A program made the position numbers and the translations under genes. A stretch of 64,000 bases of DNA, from positions 3,968,001 through 4,032,000 of the forward strand of contig NZ_CP030055.1 in assembly GCF_015291645.1 (NCBI RefSeq), in the 5' to 3' direction. The notes beneath the pieces are model-generated. The model saw only the letters and a program-made list of their open reading frames with translations, did no database searches and was not told the origin of the DNA. Shown piece by piece: positions 54,751-63,899 of the stretch; position 1 is the stretch's first letter, and each line of letters begins with the position of its first letter. The DNA comes from Bradyrhizobium sp. CCBAU 53340. GTDB taxonomy: Bacteria; Pseudomonadota; Alphaproteobacteria; Rhizobiales; Xanthobacteraceae.

Positions 54751-54789
54751 GGTGTTTGATCCGAACAGGCTTCGGTCCTTTGTCTTCGG

Positions 54790-55764
54790 TTATTTGGCGC
54801 CGAGCTTGCTGGCCTCTTCGAAGGTCGGGCAGGTGCGCTGCTCGAGCGGCTGGTCGAAGGGCTGGTAATTGTCCTTGGTGATGACGGTCGGCTTCAGCAC
54901 GACCTCGGCGATCACGGGCTGTTCGCGCAGTGCGCGGATCGCCATCATGGTGCCGAGGCAGCCCTGGTAAAAGCCGTTGTAGTCGCCGCTGGCGAGCAGC
55001 TTGCCTGATTTGATGGCGTCGATTGCCTCCTTGGTGCCGTTGATGCCGATCACTTGGGCCTTGCGGTTGGCGCCGTCGAGCGCCTCGATCGCGCCGACCG
55101 CCATGGCGTCGTTGGCGGCGAGCACGCCGTCGATCTGCGAATTCGATTGCATCAGGTTTTCCATCACCTGGAGCGCCTGGAGCCGCTGGTAGTTGCCGGG
55201 CTGCGAGGCCAGCAGCTTGGCGCCCGGGTTCTCCTTCAGCGCATCGTTGAAGCCGCGGACGCGATCGACGTTGGTGAGCGAGCCCTTGACGCCTTCGATG
55301 ATGACGATGTTGCCCTTGCCGCCGAGCGTCTTGAGCAGGAAACGCGCGGTTTCGAGCCCGAGGCTGTAATCGTCGGCACCGATGAAGGAGAGGAACTTGC
55401 CACCGGCGGAACGGTCGGTGATGTTGACGACGGGAATCTTGGCGTCGTTGATCTTTTCCACGCCCGGTACCATCGCCTTGTAGTCAACAGGCGTGAAGAC
55501 AATCGCGCTCGGCTTCTTCACAACGACGTCCTCGATCTGGCTGAGCTGCTCGGGGATCGAGTCCGGCTTGGTCGGAATGTACTGCAGCGTCTTGGCGTTC
55601 AGCGTCTTCGCCATGGCGTCGGCGCCGACCCGCACCGTCTGGAAGAACGGGTTGGTCTGGTTCTTGGTGAACACCGCGATGGTCTCGCCGTCGGCGCGCG
55701 CCTGCGTCGTGAATGCGGCTGCCATCATGAGCGGCAGTGCGAGATAGCCCAGTCTCCGTTTCAT
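54790..55764 (-). CDS. ABC transporter substrate-binding protein (CUT2/RbsB-like)
   Basis: A protein of 324 residues with a signal peptide (GYLALPLMMAAAFTTQARA). The periplasmic-binding-protein-like fold matches ribose-binding-type proteins: ETIAVFTKNQTNPFF, DGVLAANDAMAVGAIEAL, and KAQVIGINGTKEAIDAIKSG. It captures the solute for the importer whose ATPase and two permeases are upstream. The natural solute is not a typical sugar if the linked aromatic enzymes are a guide (inference). It is the last gene of the operon. Confidence 0.9.
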   Translation of the reverse strand: MKRRLGYLALPLMMAAAFTTQARADGETIAVFTKNQTNPFFQTVRVGADAMAKTLNAKTLQYIPTKPDSIPEQLSQIEDVVVKKPSAIVFTPVDYKAMVPGVEKINDAKIPVVNITDRSAGGKFLSFIGADDYSLGLETARFLLKTLGGKGNIVIIEGVKGSLTNVDRVRGFNDALKENPGAKLLASQPGNYQRLQALQVMENLMQSNSQIDGVLAANDAMAVGAIEALDGANRKAQVIGINGTKEAIDAIKSGKLLASGDYNGFYQGCLGTMMAIRALREQPVIAEVVLKPTVITKDNYQPFDQPLEQRTCPTFEEASKLGAK

Positions 55765-55807
55765 ATCGTCTCCATCCCCATTTTGGTTTGTTGGCTTGCT
55801 TGAGAAC

Positions 55808-56785
55808 TCATTGCGCGCGGCGGCGGGTCTTCATGTCGAGCCAGACCGCCAGGATCACGATGATGCCGGTGACGAGCGGCTGCCAATTGGCGCTGACGGA
55901 CAAGAGGTTCATGCCGTTCAGCACCAGCGTCAGGATCAGAGCGCCGATGAAGGTGCCGAACACGGTGCCGACGCCGCCGAACAGCGAGGTGCCGCCGATC
56001 AGCACGGCTGCGATCGCCGGCAAGGTCAGGCTCTCGCCGATGTCAGCCTCGGCGGAATTGAGGCGGGACAGAAAGATGATCGAGGCGAGCCCCGCCATCG
56101 TGCCTGATACCGCGTAGACCAGCAGAAGGCGCCGCGCGACCGGAATGCCGGAGAGGCGGGCGGCGACCGGATTGGCGCCGATCGCATAGATTTCCTGGCC
56201 CCAGATCGTGCGCTGGGCAAACAGCGTGCCGATGCCGAGAAACACCAGCAGCAGATAGATTGGGATCGGCAGGCCGAACAAATAGCCGCTGCCGATCTGG
56301 CGGAAGCCGGCCGGGAAGCCGTGCAGCGTCTCGCCCGCCATGTACCAGTAGGTCAGGCCGTTCAGCACCCAGAGCATGCCGTAGGTGGCGATGAAGGAGG
56401 GGATGCGGAGCGCCGTCACCATGATGCCGTTGAGCAGGCCGACGATGCCGCCACAGGCAAGGCCCGTGAGGATGCCGAGCACTGAGGATCCCGTGGTGTG
56501 GATCACGGTCCCGGCGATGCAGGCGGAGAGCGCGACATTGGCGCCGACCGACAGATCGAGGCCGGCGGTCAGCACGACCAGGGTCAGGCCCGAAGCGATG
56601 AAGAAGGTGAGGCTCGCCTGGCGCAGCACGTTGAGGATATTGCCGAGGCTGAGGAAGGACTCGTTCAGAACCGCCAGCACGGCGCAGATCAGCAGCACGG
56701 CGAGCAGGCGGTAGAACAGCTGGATCGCGTCCTGGGACAGAAAGGAACGTGGCGGCGACAACGCCTCCTTGGTGATGTCGATCAT
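55808..56785 (-). CDS. ABC transporter permease (CUT2 type)
   Basis: A protein of 325 residues with eight to ten membrane segments and the RbsC-type signature (LVVLTAGLDLSVGANVALSA; GGTSLFGGVGTVFGTFIGA). It forms the membrane channel with the neighbouring permease. Its ATG overlaps the stop of the upstream permease by four bases. It is followed by the binding-protein gene after 43 bases. Confidence 0.93.
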   Translation of the reverse strand: MIDITKEALSPPRSFLSQDAIQLFYRLLAVLLICAVLAVLNESFLSLGNILNVLRQASLTFFIASGLTLVVLTAGLDLSVGANVALSACIAGTVIHTTGSSVLGILTGLACGGIVGLLNGIMVTALRIPSFIATYGMLWVLNGLTYWYMAGETLHGFPAGFRQIGSGYLFGLPIPIYLLLVFLGIGTLFAQRTIWGQEIYAIGANPVAARLSGIPVARRLLLVYAVSGTMAGLASIIFLSRLNSAEADIGESLTLPAIAAVLIGGTSLFGGVGTVFGTFIGALILTLVLNGMNLLSVSANWQPLVTGIIVILAVWLDMKTRRRAQ

Positions 56786-57732
56786 GCCCGGCTCCTGAGA
56801 CCGTCTAGGAACAGCGCGACGATGACGAGGACGCCGACGCTTGCGACCTGCACCGAGGAGGGCAGCGAGATCAGGTTCAGCCCGTTGCGCAGCACGCCGA
56901 CGGCGATGACGCCGAGCAGGGTGCCGAGCAACCAGCCATTGCCGCGCTCGAACGAGGTGCCGCCGACCGCGACTGCCGCGATTGCATCGAACTCGAGCCC
57001 GAGGCCTGCGGTCGGATGGCCCGAATTCATCCGCGCGGTCATCAAGAGGCCGGCGACGCCGGCCATGGTGCCGCCGAGCGCGTAGACCGCGATCAATAGC
57101 TTGTTGGGCGAGAGTCCGGCATAGCGCAGCGCCTCCCTGTTGCCGCCGAGCGCGAACACATAGCTGCCGAAGCGGGTGTGATAGAGCAGGCCGTGAAAGA
57201 CGGCATAGGTGACGAGCGCCAGCACGATCGGCACGGGAATGCCTGCCAGCGTCGCCGAATAGATATCGCGGACGCTGTGGGGGATGCCGACCACGCTCTG
57301 GCCGTCGGAGACGATCAGCGACAGGCCCTGCGCCATGCCAAGGGTGCCGAGCGTCGCCACGAAAGGCGGGATGCCCAGAATTGCGACCAGCCAGCCGTTG
57401 ACGGTGCCGAAGGCCGCACCGACCAGGACGCCGGCGCCAAGGCCCAGCAGCATCGACTTGGTCGCGAGCGAGACGACGGCAACGCAGAGCGAGGTGAGCG
57501 TCAGCACCGCGCCCATCGAGAGGTCGAGCCCCTCGGTCATGATGATCAGCGTCATCGGCAGCGCCAGCATGGTCAGGATGGTCGACTGCACCAGCACGTT
57601 GGACAGGTTGGCCGGGGTGAGGAAGCCGGGCGCAATGGCACCGAACAAAACGATGAGCGCGCCGAGCACGATGGCGACGCCGGGAATGCGCTGCAGCGGA
57701 TGGAGCTGAGCTACGACCGCGGCCTCACGCAT
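56782..57732 (-). CDS. ABC transporter permease (CUT2 type)
   Basis: A protein of 316 residues with a similar membrane topology and signature (LIIMTEGLDLSMGAVLTLTS; GGTSFERGNGWLLGTLLG). It pairs with the permease at 55808; two permease genes for one CUT2 importer is usual. Overlaps the ATPase gene by eight bases. Confidence 0.93.
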   Translation of the reverse strand: MREAAVVAQLHPLQRIPGVAIVLGALIVLFGAIAPGFLTPANLSNVLVQSTILTMLALPMTLIIMTEGLDLSMGAVLTLTSLCVAVVSLATKSMLLGLGAGVLVGAAFGTVNGWLVAILGIPPFVATLGTLGMAQGLSLIVSDGQSVVGIPHSVRDIYSATLAGIPVPIVLALVTYAVFHGLLYHTRFGSYVFALGGNREALRYAGLSPNKLLIAVYALGGTMAGVAGLLMTARMNSGHPTAGLGLEFDAIAAVAVGGTSFERGNGWLLGTLLGVIAVGVLRNGLNLISLPSSVQVASVGVLVIVALFLDGLRSRA

Positions 57733-59257
57733 GATGCATCCCCAATCGCACGATGTTCTCCTCGGTGAGTTCGTTGCGCGCCAGATGCCCGGCGACGCGG
57801 CCCTCGCGCATCACATAGGCGCGGTCGCAGACATGACAGATCTCGACCTGTTCGGAGGAGATCATCAGGGCCGCCGCGCCTTCGGCGACCAGCCGGTCGA
57901 TCAGCGCGAAGATCTCGGACTTGGCGCCGACGTCGATGCCGCGGGTCGGCTCGTCGAAGATGAAGAGTTTTGCCCCGGCCGCCAGCCATTTGCCGATCAC
58001 GACCTTCTGCTGGTTACCGCCGGACAGCAGGCCGACGATCTGGCGTGCGCTCGGCGTCGCGATACGAAGCTGCCGGATCAGGCCATCGGCGGTGCGCTGG
58101 CTCCTGCGCGGATCGAACAGTCCGCTCGGGAATAGCTTTCGCAGCGCCGAGACCACGAGATTGTCGCCGACTGAACGCAGCAGCGCGAGGCCCTCGCTCT
58201 TGCGGCTCTCCGGGATCAGCGCGATGCCGCGGCGGGCCGCGATATCAGGCTCGCCGGAGATCGGCTTGCCATCGAACACGATCTCGCCCGAGGCGACCGG
58301 ATCGGCGCCGAAGATCGCGCGTGCGACTTCAGAGCGGCCGGATCCGACCAGGCCGCAAAGGCCGACGATCTCGCCGCGGCGCACCTCGATATTGATGTCG
58401 GAGATGCCGTTCGGCGCGGTGAGGTTCTTGACCTGAAGCAGCACCTCGCCGGGCTTGTCGGCAAAATTGCGCGGATAGGTCATGTCGACGGTGCGGCCGA
58501 CCATCATCCGGACCAGCTGGTCGGGCGTGACGTCGGCCGGCTTGACGCCGTCGATGCGGCGGCCATCGCGCAGGACCGTGATGCGGTCGCCGAGCGCGAA
58601 CACCTCGGCCATGCGGTGCGAGATGTAGACGATGGAGACGCCGTCGGCCTTCAGCCGCGCGATCAGCGCGAACAAGAGTTCGGTCTCGCGGTCGGAGAGC
58701 GCGGCAGTCGGCTCGTCCATGACCAGGATGCGGGCGTTCTGGCTGATGGCCTTGGCGATCTCCACCATCTGCTGCTGGGCGACGCCAAGTGTGTTGACGA
58801 TGACGGAGGGATCGATGTCGAAACCGATCGTGTCGAGCAGGCGCTTGGCATCGGCCAGGATCTTGCGGCGGTCGATGGTGCCGGGGATGCGGCCCTTCGG
58901 CTCGCGTCCGAGGAAGATGTTCTGGGCGATATCGAGATAGGGGACGAGCGAGAACTCCTGGAAGATCACGGCAATGCCGAGCTTTTGCGCGTCCGCCGTC
59001 GAGGAAATCGTGACTTTCTCGCCCTCAAAGAAGAACTCACCGGCATCGGCGCTGTAGGCGCCGCACAGCACCTTCATCAGGCTCGATTTGCCCGCGCCGT
59101 TCTCCCCGAGCAGCATGTGCACTTCGCCGGGATAGAGCGCGAAGGAGACGTCGTCCAGCGCCTTGACGCCGGGAAATTCCTTGCTGATGCCGCGCAGCTG
59201 CAACAGCGGCGTCGCATTGTCCTCATGGCTTGCCGCCTTGTGCGACGCAGTGCTCAT
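57725..59257 (-). CDS. ABC transporter ATP-binding protein (RbsA-like)
   Basis: A protein of 510 residues with two ATPase domains. The N-domain has Walker A GENGAGKSSLM and Walker B ILVMDEPTAAL; the C-domain has a weaker Walker A (GLCGLVGSGRSEVARAIFG), with signature LSGGNQQKVVIGKWL and Walker B LFIFDEPTRGID. It powers import. It overlaps the FAD-oxidase gene by four bases, so translation is coupled. Confidence 0.95.
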   Translation of the reverse strand: MSTASHKAASHEDNATPLLQLRGISKEFPGVKALDDVSFALYPGEVHMLLGENGAGKSSLMKVLCGAYSADAGEFFFEGEKVTISSTADAQKLGIAVIFQEFSLVPYLDIAQNIFLGREPKGRIPGTIDRRKILADAKRLLDTIGFDIDPSVIVNTLGVAQQQMVEIAKAISQNARILVMDEPTAALSDRETELLFALIARLKADGVSIVYISHRMAEVFALGDRITVLRDGRRIDGVKPADVTPDQLVRMMVGRTVDMTYPRNFADKPGEVLLQVKNLTAPNGISDINIEVRRGEIVGLCGLVGSGRSEVARAIFGADPVASGEIVFDGKPISGEPDIAARRGIALIPESRKSEGLALLRSVGDNLVVSALRKLFPSGLFDPRRSQRTADGLIRQLRIATPSARQIVGLLSGGNQQKVVIGKWLAAGAKLFIFDEPTRGIDVGAKSEIFALIDRLVAEGAAALMISSEQVEICHVCDRAYVMREGRVAGHLARNELTEENIVRLGMHHA

Positions 59258-60645
59258 GCGTGCGCTCCCGCAAAGATCTTGCCGGGATTCATCAAGCCAT
59301 CAGGATCGAGCGCGGTCTTGATCGACCGCATGATGTCGACGGCCGCGCCGAGCTCATCGGCGAGATAGTCGATCTTGCCCAGCCCAATGCCGTGCTCGCC
59401 GGTGCAGGTGCCGTCCATCGCAATGGCCCGGGCGACCATGCGGGCCTGCAGCGCCTTGGCGCGGTCGATCTCTTCCGGCTTGTTGGGATCGACCAGGATC
59501 AGCATGTGGAAATTGCCGTCGCCGACATGGCCGACGATGGGCGCGGTGAAGCCGTGTTCGTCAGCATCCCGCCGCGTCTCGGTCAGGCATTCGGCGAGGC
59601 GCGAGATCGGCACGCAGACGTCGGTGATGACGGCGCGCGCGCCGGGTCGGAGGCCAAGGCCGGCATAGAGCGTATTGTCGCGGGCGTGCCAGAGCCGGCT
59701 GCGGTCCTCCGCCGCCTTGGCCCATTCGAAACCACGGCCGCCGTGCTCGGCGGCGATCGCCTGCGCGAGCTCGGCCTGTTCGGCCACCGCGCTTTCCGAA
59801 CCATGGAATTCGAAGAACAGCGTCGGCGCCTCGCGATAGCCGAGCTTGGCGTAGGCATTGATGCCGCGCATCATGACATCGTCGAGCAGCTCGATGCGGG
59901 CGACGGGAATGGCCGCCTGGATGATGCCGATCGCGGTATCGACCGCATTGTGCAGGGTATCGAAGCTGCATACCGCGGCCGAGATCGCCTGCGGCAGCGG
60001 ATGCAGTTTCAGCGTGATTTCGGTGATGATTCCGAGCGTGCCTTCGGCGCCGACGAACAGCCGCGTCAGGTCGTAGCCGGCCGCGGATTTGCGGGCGCGC
60101 CTGCTGGTGCGGATCACCCGGCCATCGGCCAGCACGACTTCGAGCGCCATGACGTTGTCCTTCATGGTGCCGTAGCGCACCGCCATGGTGCCGGAGGCGC
60201 GCGTCGAGGTCATGCCGCCGATCGAGGCATCCGCGCCGGGATCGATCGGAAAGAACAGCCCGGTGCCGCGCAGCTCGGCATTAAGCTGCTTGCGGGTGAT
60301 GCCTGGCTGGACCACGACATTCATGTCGCTGTCGTGGACGGCGAGCACCTTGTTCATGCGCGCGAAGTCGATGCAGACGCCGCCGGCGACCGCCGACGCA
60401 TTGCCTTCGAGCGAGGTGCCGGCGCCGAACGGCACGATCGGCATGTTCGCACCGGCGCAGAGCTTGACGATCTCGACGACCTCCGCCGTCGTCTCCGGGA
60501 ACACGACGATATCGGGGGGCAGGGCGCGATAATACGACTCGCTCTGGCCATGCTGCTCGAGCACGCCGCGCGCGATGCTCGCGCGTGGACCGACCACGCC
60601 TGCGAGGCGCTCAGCCAATGCGGCACTATCGACCCGCGGTCCCAT
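59254..60645 (-). CDS. FAD-linked oxidase (GlcD/D-lactate dehydrogenase-like)
   Basis: A protein of 463 residues. The FAD-binding-4 domain is at about residues 40-180 (IVPFGAGTSLEGNASAVAGG and GGMTSTRASGTMAVRYGTM), followed by a FAD-oxidase C-terminal domain with the EHGIGLGKIDYL motif. It oxidises 2-hydroxy acids, with glycolate or D-lactate as the family norm. In this operon it may oxidise a hydroxy-acid product of ring cleavage or side chain. GGGGAGAG precedes the ATG. Confidence 0.9.
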   Translation of the reverse strand: MGPRVDSAALAERLAGVVGPRASIARGVLEQHGQSESYYRALPPDIVVFPETTAEVVEIVKLCAGANMPIVPFGAGTSLEGNASAVAGGVCIDFARMNKVLAVHDSDMNVVVQPGITRKQLNAELRGTGLFFPIDPGADASIGGMTSTRASGTMAVRYGTMKDNVMALEVVLADGRVIRTSRRARKSAAGYDLTRLFVGAEGTLGIITEITLKLHPLPQAISAAVCSFDTLHNAVDTAIGIIQAAIPVARIELLDDVMMRGINAYAKLGYREAPTLFFEFHGSESAVAEQAELAQAIAAEHGGRGFEWAKAAEDRSRLWHARDNTLYAGLGLRPGARAVITDVCVPISRLAECLTETRRDADEHGFTAPIVGHVGDGNFHMLILVDPNKPEEIDRAKALQARMVARAIAMDGTCTGEHGIGLGKIDYLADELGAAVDIMRSIKTALDPDGLMNPGKIFAGAHA

Positions 60646-60707
60646 CGTCTCTCCCCGTATCAGTCCTTGTCGCGGACTGTTGTCAGTCCGTCGATTCGAC
60701 GTCTGGC

Positions 60708-61592
60708 CTACGCCGCTTGCGCGTTGCTCGCGGCCCGCTTCAGGCCGAAATCGTAATTGAGGTGATAATAGGCCGAGGCCACCGTGCGACCATCGGGCGC
60801 ACGGCCGGGCGGGCAGTGCACGAAGTCGTGGATCAGGCTGTCCTTGACGCCGAACACCACGTCGCTGTCCAGATATTTGTCGCCGGCGACGAACACATGC
60901 GTCACCAATTGCTCGAAGCCCGGCGCTGCGATCACGAAATGCACATGCGCCGGACGCCAGGGATGGCGGCCCTGCGCCTCCAGCATCTCGCCGACCGGGC
61001 CGTCGTGCGGGATGGGATAGGCGGCGGGCTTGATCGACCAGAAATGGAAGCGGCCATTGGCGTCGGCGTGGAATCGGGCGCGCATCGCGAGATCGCCGAT
61101 CTCATCCAACTGCTGCACGTCGTAATAGCCGTCATTGTCGGAATGCCAGACATCGACCACGGCGCCGGCGAGCGGCCTTCCGTCGACGGTCGAGACCGAG
61201 CCGGTGACGATCATGGGATCGCCTTCCATGTGACCTGCGATGTCGTCGCCGTTCTGCTTCTCGGGTGCGGCCTGGACGAAGAACGGACCCAATACGGTGG
61301 TCTCGGTCGCGCCTTCCGGCACCGGATGGTTGATCGCATCGACCAGCATGGAGACGCCGAGCGTGTCCGACAGCAGGATGAACTCCTGGCGCTTGTCGTC
61401 GCACATGTGGCCAGTGCGGGTCAGGAAGTCGATGCCGTATTCCCATTCCTTTTGCGTCGGCCGGATTTCGCGCACGAAGGCGTGGAGGTGGCGCACCAGG
61501 GCTTCGCTGACCTCTTTGATGCGGGGATCGGCCGCGCCGGCGATGCGCTCCAGCACGGCGTCGGTGATGTTGGTCTCGCTGAAATTACGCAA
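60708..61592 (-). CDS. intradiol ring-cleavage dioxygenase (hydroxyquinol 1,2-dioxygenase-like)
   Basis: A protein of 294 residues with a TTG start (GGAGG five bases upstream decides it). The N-terminal dimerisation helix region is TNITDAVLERIAGAADPRIK. The non-heme iron ligands are tyrosines in DNDGYYDVQQL and KPAAYPIPHDGP and histidines in HPWRPAHVHFVI. The sequence of this group is closest to hydroxyquinol 1,2-dioxygenases, which open 1,2,4-trihydroxybenzene to maleylacetate. A neighbouring maleylacetate reductase would finish to 3-oxoadipate. Confidence 0.9.
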   Translation of the reverse strand: MRNFSETNITDAVLERIAGAADPRIKEVSEALVRHLHAFVREIRPTQKEWEYGIDFLTRTGHMCDDKRQEFILLSDTLGVSMLVDAINHPVPEGATETTVLGPFFVQAAPEKQNGDDIAGHMEGDPMIVTGSVSTVDGRPLAGAVVDVWHSDNDGYYDVQQLDEIGDLAMRARFHADANGRFHFWSIKPAAYPIPHDGPVGEMLEAQGRHPWRPAHVHFVIAAPGFEQLVTHVFVAGDKYLDSDVVFGVKDSLIHDFVHCPPGRAPDGRTVASAYYHLNYDFGLKRAASNAQAA

Positions 61593-61607
61593 ATTCGCCT
61601 CCGTCGA

Positions 61608-62510
61608 TCAGAGTTTGGGTTCGCCCAGGCCAGACAACCGTTCGAGATGCTTCACGGTCGCGATGAAGTCGGTCTCGCCGTCGCCCTGCGCGACCAGGCC
61701 GCCATAGGTCTCGCGCACCTGCGCGGCGAGTTGCAGCGGCACGCCGACGGCATGGCCGGCGCCGAGGATGAGGTCGAGGTCCTTGGCCATCTGCCTACAG
61801 GAGAAGGTGGACTCGAAATCGCGGGTCCTGAGCGGGGCGGTTTTGTACTTCACCATGGGCGAGGCGACCGCGCTCTCGTCCAGCACCTTCAGGATGTCCT
61901 GCCAGCCGATGCCGCCCTTGCGCGCCAGCGCCAGGCTCTCGGCCATCATCGCGGCCGAGACCGCGATCATGAGATTGACCGCGAGCTTGGCGTAGCGCGC
62001 TTCCTCGCCCGGGCCGAGATAGGTCTGCGCGCGGGTAAAACTCGAAAACAACGGCCTCGCACTCTCGAAGGCGTGCTTCGGGCCCGACACGAAGCAGCTC
62101 AGCGCGCCGGTGTGGACGATGCTCGCATTGCCGGAGACCGGCGCGCGCAGATAGGAAATGCCGCGTGCCTGTGCCGCGACATCGACCTCGCTTGAGGCTT
62201 CTGCGCTGACCGTGCTGGTTTCGATCAGGACCGACTTCGGTGCCATCGCGCCGATCAGGCCTGATGGGCCGAGCATCACGGCGCGCAGGGCAGCATCTTC
62301 GGGCAGGGAGGTGATGACGACCGCACATCCATTGACGGCGTCGGCGAGAGAGCCCGCAACGGCGATGCCGTGTCCGCGCGCCTCGTTGAGCCGCGCCGCG
62401 CTTTGATCGAAGGCGGTGACGCCATAGCCGGCCTTGGCGACGAGTTGGGACATCGGCAGGCCCATCTTGCCGATTCCGATGAAGGCGATTGTCTTGGTCG
62501 TGTCAGTCAT
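61608..62510 (-). CDS. NAD(P)-dependent oxidoreductase (3-hydroxyisobutyrate dehydrogenase-like)
   Basis: A protein of 300 residues. The Rossmann motif is FIGIGKMGLPMS (residues 9-20), then the family active-site motifs DVAAQARGISYLRAPVSGN and EEARYAKLAVNLMI with the catalytic Lys. It oxidises beta-hydroxy acids such as tartronate or 3-hydroxyisobutyrate, or reduces the semialdehyde. It lies between the amidohydrolase and the dioxygenase. Confidence 0.9.
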   Translation of the reverse strand: MTDTTKTIAFIGIGKMGLPMSQLVAKAGYGVTAFDQSAARLNEARGHGIAVAGSLADAVNGCAVVITSLPEDAALRAVMLGPSGLIGAMAPKSVLIETSTVSAEASSEVDVAAQARGISYLRAPVSGNASIVHTGALSCFVSGPKHAFESARPLFSSFTRAQTYLGPGEEARYAKLAVNLMIAVSAAMMAESLALARKGGIGWQDILKVLDESAVASPMVKYKTAPLRTRDFESTFSCRQMAKDLDLILGAGHAVGVPLQLAAQVRETYGGLVAQGDGETDFIATVKHLERLSGLGEPKL

Positions 62511-62529
62511 TTTTCTTGTCCGTTGGCCG

Positions 62530-63894
62530 CTATCTCGCGGCGTGCCCTTGTCGTTCGATGTCCCGCACCAGCCGCTGGCCGGATTGCGCGAGCAACTCCT
62601 TCTTCCGCGCCAGCCCGTCGACCAGCAGCTTTCCGTTCCGCTTTTTCCAGCGGCCTTCGATCATCACGGCCTCGATATTGGCAAGGCTCGTCTGCATCAC
62701 CACAGTGGCAACGGCGTCGTGCACCGGGAAGAGGTTGAGATCATCAGTGTTGATGATGACGAGATCGGCGAGCTTCCCTGGCGCGAGCGAGCCGATCTCG
62801 CTCTCGCGTCCGAGCATGCGCGCGCCCTCGGTCGTGACCCACGCCAGCGCCTCGCGCGCCGGGATCGTGGTCGTCGCCGGAATCGTGCCCTCGCTCTCGC
62901 GCATCTCTGCATTGTCAAGCGCGCGCTGCATCGACAGCGCGACGCGCGCCGCGGAGAAGAGATCGCCCGCGAGCACGGACTCCAGGTCGATGCCGATGGT
63001 GGGACGGACGCCGCGCCTCAATAGCCGTCCCGTGATCGGAAAGCCGTGACCCTGGATCATCTCGTTCTCGGGCGTCACCGAGAAGGTGACGCCGAGATCG
63101 ATCAGCCTTTGCAGGAGAACATCGGGTAGATCGTTGCCATGGACGATGTTGACGTGGGGACCGACAAGGCCGGCCTCGATCAGCTTTTCCCAACCGCCCG
63201 GCGTCTTCGCGGGACCACCGCCCTGATGCATCGATGCGATCAGGCCGAGCTCTCGCGCCAGACGAAAATCGTGCAGGGACACGTCGAGCGTCGAATAGTG
63301 CGGACCGAGAATGGCAAGTCCGAGTGTGACCAAGCCATTACGGTCGGCGAGGGGGCCGGCCAGCAGCCGTTCGACCTCGCGGCGCGGATGCGGCACCTCC
63401 GAGAAATGCGGCTCGCCCGGCTTCGGCTCCGGTTTCGGCGAGCCGTGGAAGAAGGCGGCGCGGATGCCGCTCTCGATCAGGGCGCGTACGGCAGCGTCGG
63501 TATGGGCTGGCGTCGGGTTGTTGTGGCACCAGTCGACCAGCGTGGTGGCGCCGCAATTGATCTGGTTCAGCGCGCCGACGAGCGTTGCAATGTAGATGTC
63601 ATCTGGCGTGAACAGGGTCGCGAGCCCCGCATGCATGCGGCGGAAATATTCGAGCAGCGTCCAGTTCGCGGCAAAGCCGCGCAACGCCGTCTGCCAGGTG
63701 TGCATGTGGGCGTTGATCAGGCCGGGGATGACGATGCGGCCGCGGCCGTCGACGATCTCGGCGTCTCCAGCGTCAATTCCGGGGCGGACCTCGGCAATCC
63801 GCCCGTTCTCCACCAGCACGTCACCCTCGCGGAGATCGCCGATGCGAGCATCCATGCTGATGACGGTGGCTGACTGGATGAGGGCACGCTTCAT
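62530..63894 (-). CDS. amidohydrolase (SsnA/AtzA-like deaminase or hydrolase)
   Basis: A protein of 454 residues. The metal ligands are the HxH pair in INAHMHTWQ, His in ASMHQGGGPAK, another His in NIVHGNDLP, and Asp in TIGIDLES. This fits the cytosine/triazine deaminase branch of the amidohydrolase superfamily, which hydrolyses amine or chloride groups on heterocyclic or aromatic rings. The ATG at 63894 is chosen over a TTG at 63903 that overlaps the upstream stop. It suggests the imported compound carries a nitrogen group removed early in the path. Confidence 0.85.
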   Translation of the reverse strand: MKRALIQSATVISMDARIGDLREGDVLVENGRIAEVRPGIDAGDAEIVDGRGRIVIPGLINAHMHTWQTALRGFAANWTLLEYFRRMHAGLATLFTPDDIYIATLVGALNQINCGATTLVDWCHNNPTPAHTDAAVRALIESGIRAAFFHGSPKPEPKPGEPHFSEVPHPRREVERLLAGPLADRNGLVTLGLAILGPHYSTLDVSLHDFRLARELGLIASMHQGGGPAKTPGGWEKLIEAGLVGPHVNIVHGNDLPDVLLQRLIDLGVTFSVTPENEMIQGHGFPITGRLLRRGVRPTIGIDLESVLAGDLFSAARVALSMQRALDNAEMRESEGTIPATTTIPAREALAWVTTEGARMLGRESEIGSLAPGKLADLVIINTDDLNLFPVHDAVATVVMQTSLANIEAVMIEGRWKKRNGKLLVDGLARKKELLAQSGQRLVRDIERQGHAAR

Positions 63895-63899
63895 CTCGG

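Noticed and set aside
59230..62195. 508- and 536-codon plus-strand frames opposite the FAD oxidase and dioxygenase genes
   Set aside because: Antisense shadows; the opposite strand has clear family motifs.
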